DNA of 64,000 bases from [Clostridium] leptum DSM 753 (GTDB taxonomy: Bacteria > Bacillota > Clostridia > Oscillospirales > Acutalibacteraceae), in contig DS480346.1 of the NCBI GenBank assembly GCA_000154345.1, positions 62,001 through 126,000 on the forward strand, in the 5' to 3' direction. Under the pieces are notes generated by a model that saw only the letters and a list, made by a program, of their open reading frames with translations, was not told where the DNA came from and searched no databases. How positions within the stretch are numbered: the first letter of the stretch is position 1; each line of letters starts with the position of its first letter. Positions 58,874 through 64,000 of the stretch are shown one piece after another. Made by a program: the position numbers and the translations under genes.

Positions 58874-59635
58874 ATGCCTAAACAAAGTTTAGCAAGCATT
58901 GCCAAGAGTGTACGGACGGCAATGAAAAAACATAGTCCTGAAATTCTCACCGGTATTGGAATTGCCGGCATGATTACCACCACTGTTATGGCGGTAAAAG
59001 CAACACCAAAAGCCCTGATTCTGCTTGAAGAGAAAAAAGATGAGCTGGATACGGATAGACTTGAGCCGAAAGACATCATCAAAACAGCTTGGCCTTGTTA
59101 TATTCCGGCAGCTGTTGTAGGCTCCATCTCTGTCTTCTGCCTGATTGGAGCAAGCTCGACTAATCTTCGTCGGAATGCTGCTCTGGCAACGGCGTATACC
59201 CTTTCAGAGTCTACTTTGAAGGAGTATCAGGAAAAAGTCGTTGAGACAATTGGTGAGAAAAAGGAACAGTCCATTCGAGACTCTGTGTCGAAAGACAAGA
59301 TGGTTAAGAACCCTATTCGAGAAGTGATTCTCACTGAAAGCGGCGGCAACACGATCTGCTATGATGTCTTGTCCGGACGATATTTCAAGTCTGACAGAGA
59401 CAAAATCACCCGGGTCATGAATGAACTGAATCGTCAGATGCGTGACGAAATGTGTGTCACGCTGAACGATTTCTACTACGAACTCGGTTTGGATGGAACT
59501 AAGATGGGCGATATGCTCGGATGGAACATCGATAAGGGTTACATTGACCTTGCATTCTCATCGCAGCTGGATGCAAACGGTACCCCCTGCCTGGTGATTG
59601 ATTATCAGGTTGCTCCGGTTTATGACTACCAGTAA
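58874..59635 (+). CDS. DUF6353-like membrane protein, paralogue 2
   Basis: 253 aa. KKHSPEILTGIGIAGMITTT (about 17-36), CYIPAAVVGSISVFCLIGASSTNLRRNAALATAYTLSE (about 76-113), then KEYQEKVVETIGEKKEQSIRDSV and a C-terminal domain (NDFYYELGLD, MLGWNIDKGYIDL). Closely matches the layout of 57021 and 61391. AAAGGAG upstream. Confidence 0.87.
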   Translation: MPKQSLASIAKSVRTAMKKHSPEILTGIGIAGMITTTVMAVKATPKALILLEEKKDELDTDRLEPKDIIKTAWPCYIPAAVVGSISVFCLIGASSTNLRRNAALATAYTLSESTLKEYQEKVVETIGEKKEQSIRDSVSKDKMVKNPIREVILTESGGNTICYDVLSGRYFKSDRDKITRVMNELNRQMRDEMCVTLNDFYYELGLDGTKMGDMLGWNIDKGYIDLAFSSQLDANGTPCLVIDYQVAPVYDYQ

Positions 59636-59641
59636 GCTACC

Positions 59642-59670
59642 GCGCGAAATTTACAACTTATTTAATGGAA
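59642..59670 (+). repeat. 29-bp motif, copy 8
   Basis: GCGCGAAATTTACAA then CTTATTTAATGGAA; 41 bp before the 59712 ATG. Its first 15 bases are identical to those of copy 6. Confidence 0.75.
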
Positions 59671-59711
59671 GAACATTCCACAATTTCACACATTTGAAAG
59701 GAGATTTCACA

Positions 59712-59966
59712 ATGAACAACAATGAGATTATGAACAACGAGGTCGTTGAAGCTACCGAAGAGGTTATCGAGAACGCTGGCTTGAGCAAGGGCGTAAAGAT
59801 TGCTGCGGGTATCGGCTTGAGCGTAGTTGTAGGCGTGGTTGTCTACAAGTATGTAGCAAAGCCGGTAATTGCAAACATCAAAGCCCAGATCGAGCAGAAG
59901 AAGGTGGCTGCTGAGGAGAAGACGGTTATCTTGGAAGAATCCGATGTTGTCACTGAAGACAACTGA
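59712..59966 (+). CDS. Small membrane protein
   Basis: 84 aa from ATG 59712 (AAAGGAGATTTC upstream). Asn/Glu-rich start, a Gly/Val-rich transmembrane segment (KIAAGIGLSVVVGVVVYKYVA, about 31-51), an amphipathic helix and an acidic tail. Not recognised. Confidence 0.75.
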   Translation: MNNNEIMNNEVVEATEEVIENAGLSKGVKIAAGIGLSVVVGVVVYKYVAKPVIANIKAQIEQKKVAAEEKTVILEESDVVTEDN

Positions 59967-59993
59967 AAATGCGAATTTGAGAAGTTCGGATAA

Positions 59994-60031
59994 GGGAGAG
60001 TACCTGTAACAAGGTGCTTTCCCTTTTTCTT
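59994..60031 (+). terminator. Terminator with GTAACA loop
   Basis: GGGAGAGTACCT-GTAACA-AGGTGCTTTCCC then TTTTTC. Confidence 0.8.
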
Positions 60032-60055
60032 TATCTCTCGAAAGGAGGAAAAAAT

Positions 60056-60244
60056 ATGCAGCAGTATCAATATGACGGTCCTGTTATGCGATTCGATGAT
60101 TGCGTTCAGCATCGTTGGAAGGCAACTACTGTTGCTCCGACGGAAGCGAAAGCGAAGAGCAATCTCGCCTATCGATATAAAAAAGAAAACGGCTTGATGC
60201 CGAACACAAAAATTACTCTGCCCGGTAAGCTGATTCCGGCATAA
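60056..60244 (+). CDS. Small hypothetical protein
   Basis: 62 aa, basic (MQQYQYDGPVMRFDDCVQHR start, KAKSNLAYRYKKENGL). AAAGGAGG upstream. It resembles short conserved proteins of clostridial phages, perhaps nucleic-acid binding. Confidence 0.7.
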   Translation: MQQYQYDGPVMRFDDCVQHRWKATTVAPTEAKAKSNLAYRYKKENGLMPNTKITLPGKLIPA

Positions 60245-60260
60245 GAAAGGAGATCACCCA

Positions 60261-60866
60261 GTGGAAGATTACAAATCTAATTCTGATAAGGCTCGTCAGG
60301 AGCAACAGTCAGAAAAGAAAGTCGAGGCGGTTATTACCGGGGCTGCAAAAACTCGAAAAAAAGGCGAGATGCAAAAATTCGCAGATGTCTTTATTGCAGA
60401 AGATGCAAACAATGTCAAATCTTATATTTTGATGGAGGTCATTGTGCCTGCTGTCAAGAAAGCGATTTCTGACATTGTCACTACCGGTATTGACATGATT
60501 CTGTACGGCGAGGCAGGTCGCAGCAAGAAAAACGGAACGGCATCTAAGGTGTCTTATCGGAACTACTACGATCAAGGCACAGACAGAGTGCGTGCAGGTT
60601 CCGTCGGCAATAGACGCAATACACCTGACTATGATGATATTCTCTTCGATACTCGTGGAGATGCAGAAGCGGTTCTCGATGCAATGAACGATATTATCAG
60701 TCAGTACGGAACGGTGAGCGTGTCCGATTTCTATGATCTCGCTCGTGTTCCCAATGATAATTTCACTATGAACCGCTACGGTTGGACAAACATTGGCGGT
60801 GCAACTGCGGTACGAGTTCGAGATGGTTATATTCTGAAACTGCCTCGTGCTATCCCGCTGAATTGA
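60261..60866 (+). CDS. Conserved phage-like protein
   Basis: 201 aa from GTG 60261 (AAAGGAGATCACC upstream). Basic linker, a helical segment (VKSYILMEVIVPAVKKAISDIVTTGIDMILYGE) and a C-terminal region (DFYDLARVPNDNFTMNRYGWTNIGGATAVRVRDGYILKLP). The C-terminal DFYD...GW pattern echoes the end of the DUF6353-like paralogues. Function unknown. Confidence 0.8.
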   Translation: MEDYKSNSDKARQEQQSEKKVEAVITGAAKTRKKGEMQKFADVFIAEDANNVKSYILMEVIVPAVKKAISDIVTTGIDMILYGEAGRSKKNGTASKVSYRNYYDQGTDRVRAGSVGNRRNTPDYDDILFDTRGDAEAVLDAMNDIISQYGTVSVSDFYDLARVPNDNFTMNRYGWTNIGGATAVRVRDGYILKLPRAIPLN

Positions 60867-60879
60867 AAGGAGAAAAATA

Positions 60880-61119
60880 ATGCTTGAATGCAAAATTTGT
60901 GGCACTAAATTCAATGCCATTATCGAGAGACATTATATTGCTCGTGATAACGGAAAGACTGGTTTGGCAGTTGCCTTTGGCTCTACTGCCGAAGAAAGTT
61001 TATATGACACATTTGATTGCCCGATGTGCGGCTGTCAGGTAATTGCTAAGGAGCGTAAGCGTGACTATATTCCGTTTATTTCTACAGATGAGGAGGATGC
61101 AGATGATGACCAGATCTGA
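60880..61119 (+). CDS. Small zinc-ribbon protein
   Basis: 79 aa with CKIC (about 4-7) and CPMCGC (about 47-52) Cys groups, an acidic tail, and AAAGGAG upstream. It overlaps the following gene by 17 bp. Confidence 0.78.
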   Translation: MLECKICGTKFNAIIERHYIARDNGKTGLAVAFGSTAEESLYDTFDCPMCGCQVIAKERKRDYIPFISTDEEDADDDQI

Positions 61120-61372
61120 GACTCTCGATAAAGCAAAGGCTTGCGTATGTGGGCAGAGAGAGAACGAATACGGCTCTCCGGAAGATAACTTCACTGCTAT
61201 TGCAGGCTTCTGGAGCGTCTATAAAGGCGTTGAATTTACCGCAAATGATGTTGCCATGATGATGGCGCTTCTTAAGATCGCACGAATCAGGACAGGAACG
61301 GCTACGAACGACAGCTATGTCGATTTGGCTGGATACGCTGCCTGTGGTGCTGAAATCAACTCTAAAAACTGA
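61103..61372 (+). CDS. DUF6378-like phage protein
   Basis: 89 aa. EYGSPEDNFTAIAGFWSVYKGVEFTANDVAMMMALLKIARIRTG and YVDLAGYAACGAE match the DUF6378 proteins common in tailed phages. Sometimes found near nucleotide-metabolism genes; role unknown. AGGAGG before ATG 61103. Confidence 0.88.
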   Translation: MMTRSETLDKAKACVCGQRENEYGSPEDNFTAIAGFWSVYKGVEFTANDVAMMMALLKIARIRTGTATNDSYVDLAGYAACGAEINSKN

Positions 61373-61390
61373 AAAGGAGAATAACAAACC

Positions 61391-62308
61391 ATGAAAAATA
61401 AGACTGAAATCATGAAGAGCGTGAACGGTGTGGCTTCCAAGACCGTTATGAAGCTCAAGAAACACAGCCCCGAGATTCTCGTTGTGGCTGGTATTGCCGG
61501 TACGGTCGTAAGTGCCGTTCTCGCTTGCAAGGCTACCACTAAGGTAGCAGAGATTCTCGATGAAACTAAGGGTACTCTCGACACCATTCATGAAGGTATG
61601 GAAACCGGTGCAATCAACGGTCAGGAGTATACGACTGAGGACGGCAAGAAGGACACGGTTGTTGTCTATGCCCAGACCGGAATGAAGCTCGCAAAGCTTT
61701 ATGCTCCTGCTATTATTCTCGGCACTCTGTCCATCACCAGCATTCTGGCATCCAACAATATTCTTCGCAAGTGCAATGTAGCTCTTGGCGCTGCCTATGC
61801 CGCTATTGATAAGAGCTTCAAGGAATATCGCGGTCGTGTCATCGAGCGCTTCGGAGAGCAGGTCGATACCGAACTGAAGTATGGCATCAAGGCGAAGAAA
61901 TTCGAGGAAATCGAAGTTGACCCTGAGACCGGCAAGGAGAAGAAGGTTAAGAAGACCGTGATGGTCGCTGATCCTAATCTCCAGAGCGACTATGCTGTAT
62001 ATTTCGACAGCAAGAGCCGCAACTATGAAACCAACCCCGATTATAACCGTATGTTCCTCAAGGCACAGCAGGCATTTGCAAATGACAAACTTCAGACCCG
62101 TGGTCACCTCTTCCTGAATGAGGTTCTGGACGATCTTGATCTTCCTCGTACTCCTGCTGGTCAGATTGTCGGCTGGACAAAGGATGGCCCGGATGGCTAT
62201 GTTAATTTCCGCATCGTTGAGGTAGAGCGCGAGACCGAAGACGGTCGTCATGAGCCGGCACTTCTGCTCGACTTCAATGTTGAGGGCAACATCTGGGAAA
62301 AGATGTAA
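61391..62308 (+). CDS. DUF6353-like membrane protein, paralogue 3
   Basis: 305 aa. LKKHSPEILVVAGIAGTVVSAVLACKAT (about 22-49), IILGTLSITSILASNNILRKCNVALGAAYAAIDKSFKEYRGRVIERFGE (about 103-150), then a longer charged insert (KKFEEIEVDPETGKEKKVKKT) and the C-terminal NEVLDDLDLPR ... GWTKDGPDGYVNF. AAAAGGAG upstream. A long open frame on the opposite strand is a shadow. Confidence 0.88.
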   Translation: MKNKTEIMKSVNGVASKTVMKLKKHSPEILVVAGIAGTVVSAVLACKATTKVAEILDETKGTLDTIHEGMETGAINGQEYTTEDGKKDTVVVYAQTGMKLAKLYAPAIILGTLSITSILASNNILRKCNVALGAAYAAIDKSFKEYRGRVIERFGEQVDTELKYGIKAKKFEEIEVDPETGKEKKVKKTVMVADPNLQSDYAVYFDSKSRNYETNPDYNRMFLKAQQAFANDKLQTRGHLFLNEVLDDLDLPRTPAGQIVGWTKDGPDGYVNFRIVEVERETEDGRHEPALLLDFNVEGNIWEKM

Positions 62309-62311
62309 TCA

Positions 62312-62345
62312 ATCACCTTCAGACTTGGACTGAGGGTGATATTTT
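62312..62345 (+). terminator. Terminator hairpin
   Basis: ATCACCTTCAG / CTGAGGGTGAT around a 7-nt loop, then ATTTTATT. Confidence 0.75.
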
Positions 62346-62365
62346 ATTGTAAAGGAGTTTTAGCA

Positions 62366-62929
62366 ATGCACATCAAACCACGAGCGATAGCTACCGTTCT
62401 CTGCATGATATTTTTCATCGGTTTTGCGGTATGCGGCGTTGTTCGCTCTACAGATAAAGAAACATCGGAGATTAGGCAATCCTATCCGGTTCTTGCAGAG
62501 GCAGAGCCGGTGATAATGGCGGATCTTCTGATGGAGTCTCCTGATTTGGAACCAGAGGTGAAGAAAGAGCCTGACTATCCTCTTACACAAGAGGAAATCG
62601 ACCTCATAGCACTCGTAACCATGGGTGAAGCTGAAGGAGAAACAGAATTGGGAAAACGATTGGTTATCGACACAATCCTTAACCGTATCGATCATCCATC
62701 TTTCCCGAATACTGTGTACGATGTTGTTTATCAGCCCAATCAATTCAGTGTGATGTGGAACAGCAGAATTGACCGCTGTTATGTCATGCCTGAGATTGTC
62801 GAGTTGGTGAAAGAAGAACTTTTGGAACGGACAAATTACGATTGTGTGTTCTTCATGGCCGGAGGATACAGCAAGTATGGTGAGCCTTTGTTTCAGGAGT
62901 GTTGTCACTACTTTTCGAGTTATGACTGA
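62366..62929 (+). CDS. SleB-like cell-wall hydrolase
   Basis: 187 aa from ATG 62366 (AAAGGAG upstream). N-terminal signal anchor (about 7-27), a linker, then a hydrolase_2 (SleB/CwlJ) domain from about 75: EEIDLIALVTMGEAEGETELGKRLVIDTILNRI with the catalytic-type Glu, QFSVMW, and CVFFMAGGYSKYGEPLFQECCHYF. The family cleaves cortex or wall peptidoglycan. In a phage setting it may aid lysis or wall passage; the lack of a binding domain keeps the role open. Confidence 0.85.
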   Translation: MHIKPRAIATVLCMIFFIGFAVCGVVRSTDKETSEIRQSYPVLAEAEPVIMADLLMESPDLEPEVKKEPDYPLTQEEIDLIALVTMGEAEGETELGKRLVIDTILNRIDHPSFPNTVYDVVYQPNQFSVMWNSRIDRCYVMPEIVELVKEELLERTNYDCVFFMAGGYSKYGEPLFQECCHYFSSYD

Positions 62930-62943
62930 AAGGAGAACATAAA

Positions 62944-63033
62944 ATGAAAGCTTTGTTTTCGTACATTCTTTCCACTATGGCAGGGCTTTGTCTCGTAGGA
63001 GGCATTGCTGTTCTCTCTGGTGGAAAGGAGTAA
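62944..63033 (+). CDS. Very small membrane protein, 29 aa
   Basis: MKALFSYILSTMAGLCLVGG start, one hydrophobic helix, ending SGGKE. GAAAGGAG upstream, and its stop adjoins the next ATG (TAAATG), arguing that it is translated. Confidence 0.6.
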   Translation: MKALFSYILSTMAGLCLVGGIAVLSGGKE

Positions 63034-63204
63034 ATGATGGATATTTTGGATGACTTCATCTCAACCGTCGACGCCATGCTGGACAGTCGGCGGAAAAGAC
63101 ACATTACTGGCGGGATTCTCCTAAGTGCAGCATTGCTGTTCGGAGGTCTCGCCATTACTGTTGTCACAATTCAAACTGACGAGGAGGAATACGAAGATGA
63201 GTAA
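63034..63204 (+). CDS. Small membrane protein, 56 aa
   Basis: Charged N-terminus (MMDILDDFISTVDAMLDSRR), one transmembrane helix (GGILLSAALLFGGLAITVVT) and an acidic tail. GAAAGGAG upstream. It overlaps the next gene by 8 bp. Confidence 0.7.
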   Translation: MMDILDDFISTVDAMLDSRRKRHITGGILLSAALLFGGLAITVVTIQTDEEEYEDE

Positions 63205-63805
63205 AACCAGTTTTGCCATGTTTCTGGCTGGAGCCACGGTAGGCGCCGCAGCGACATGGCTTTGCCTTAAACGGTATTACGAGCAGATTGCACAGGAAGA
63301 GATCGATTCTGTGAAAGCGGCATTTGCCGAAAGAAAGCCAGTAAACACCAATATTGCCAAGAGCGAAAAGAGCAATGAAAAGCAGGAAGAGAATCAGCAT
63401 AAGGCAGATATTGCCAAGCTGAAACCCGATCTGGTGAACTATGCAGCTAAGCTCCAGGAAGAGGGTTATACCAATTACACGGAGCATAGCAAGAAAAATA
63501 CTGAAGAAAAAAAGGATGAGCCTATGCCCAATGAACCTTATGTCATCTCTCCGGACGACTACGGCGAGAATGACAATTATACGCAGATCAGTCTGGTTTA
63601 TTACGCTGGCGATGGTGTTCTCGCTGATGACGAAGACGAGGTTGTCGAGGATATTGAGGATACCGTTGGTGAGGACTTTGCTGAGCACTTCGGAGAGTAT
63701 GAGGACGATTCGGTCTTTATTCGTAATGACCGCTTGAGATGCGATTATGAAATTCTCAGAGACAATCGCTCTTTCTCCGATGTGGCTGAAGGCTCCAACT
63801 ACTAA
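63197..63805 (+). CDS. Membrane-anchored acidic protein
   Basis: 202 aa from ATG 63197 (GAGGAGG upstream). N-terminal hydrophobic segment (FAMFLAGATVGAAATWLCL), then a Lys/Glu-rich helix and a very acidic C-terminal half (DDEDEVVEDIEDTVGEDFAEHFGEYEDD) with ISPDDYGENDNYTQISLVYYAGDGVL. Similar acidic proteins with an ISPDEFG-type motif occur in Firmicute phages. Function unknown. Confidence 0.75.
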   Translation: MSKTSFAMFLAGATVGAAATWLCLKRYYEQIAQEEIDSVKAAFAERKPVNTNIAKSEKSNEKQEENQHKADIAKLKPDLVNYAAKLQEEGYTNYTEHSKKNTEEKKDEPMPNEPYVISPDDYGENDNYTQISLVYYAGDGVLADDEDEVVEDIEDTVGEDFAEHFGEYEDDSVFIRNDRLRCDYEILRDNRSFSDVAEGSNY

Positions 63806-63817
63806 TAGGAGGATCGA

Positions 63818-64000
63818 ATGACTGAAATTGAGCTGAACAATGAATATTTTGAGTGGATGTGTCAGCTCGTATGCAACGAACGATATAGCCGGAGGCTGTC
63901 TTATCAGAAGCTTCTCCGTCATCTGCACAATATTGATTTTCAATATATGCTGCCGATGGATGGAAATCGAGCAGAAGATGGGATAGACCTCCGATATCGT
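63818..64000 (+). CDS. Conserved phage-like hypothetical protein (cut by window edge)
   Basis: 61 codons to the edge: LNNEYFEWMCQLVCNERYSRRLSYQKLLRHLHNIDFQYMLPMDGNRAEDGIDLRYR. It resembles a protein common in clostridial phages and plasmids. TAGGAGG upstream. The rest lies outside the window. Confidence 0.8.
   Translation, partial: MTEIELNNEYFEWMCQLVCNERYSRRLSYQKLLRHLHNIDFQYMLPMDGNRAEDGIDLRYR

Noticed and set aside
61082..62251. 389-codon leftward frame across the DUF6353-like and DUF6378-like genes
   Set aside because: Antisense shadow; the plus-strand genes have ribosome sites and recognisable families.
63164..63943. 259-codon leftward frame at the right edge
   Set aside because: Antisense to the acidic plus-strand protein; poly-Asp/Glu codons read backwards give a hydrophobic pseudo-protein.

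Overview
The window looks like gut Clostridia (probably Oscillospiraceae or Lachnospiraceae): low-GC Firmicute genes with strong AGGAGG ribosome binding sites, a Tn1549-type conjugative element, carbohydrate ABC operons with YesMN-type regulation, and SpoVG. It is a mosaic of four blocks that differ in base composition.

(1) 1-10.7 kb, AT-rich: a YesM/YesN-like two-component system (the regulator is cut by the left edge) faces a divergent operon. That operon encodes a SIS sugar-phosphate isomerase, a CUT1-type ABC importer (two permeases and a lipoprotein), two tandem nucleoside-hydrolase paralogues and a TIM-barrel sugar isomerase. Together they suggest uptake and hydrolysis of a nucleoside-like or N-glycosidic compound.

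(2) 10.8-40.0 kb: an IS200-type tnpA remnant and an IS256-family copy with an internal deletion lead into an integrative conjugative element. It has a replication protein, VirD4-type coupling ATPase, ArdC-like protein, MobP3-like relaxase fused to a long Sel1 array, MobC, CHAP hydrolase, VirB4, VirB6-like and PrgI-like proteins, a large SpaA/Cna-B surface adhesin, SSB, ParB, ParA, SpoVG and a tyrosine integrase. The integrase lies next to the 3' end of a tRNA-Val(CAC), which is the attachment site. No matching intact tRNA was seen to its left, so the element may extend past the left edge and carry block 1 as cargo.

(3) 40.0-51.5 kb, GC-rich, chromosome-like: a FadR/GntR regulator with two recognisable operators, an operon of aldo-keto reductase, ABC importer, TIM-barrel isomerase and Old Yellow Enzyme-type oxidoreductase, then a GNAT-membrane-PLD-like fusion and an anion-transporter-like permease.

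(4) 51.7-64 kb: the integrase end and early region of a prophage or phage-like element. A zinc-ribbon tyrosine integrase faces about 20 small co-directional genes. These include three paralogues of a DUF6353-like membrane protein, a pair of smaller paralogues, a Bro-N protein, a DUF6378-like protein, a SleB-like hydrolase and an aberrant tRNA-like gene. The block is punctuated by eight copies of an ungapped 29-bp motif, several of them just after compact terminators with a conserved TAACA(A) loop; this looks like a dedicated regulatory scheme.

Another notable signal is a palindromic hairpin element present three times, once in frame inside the ParB gene. All family assignments come from reading motifs by eye; no database search was run.
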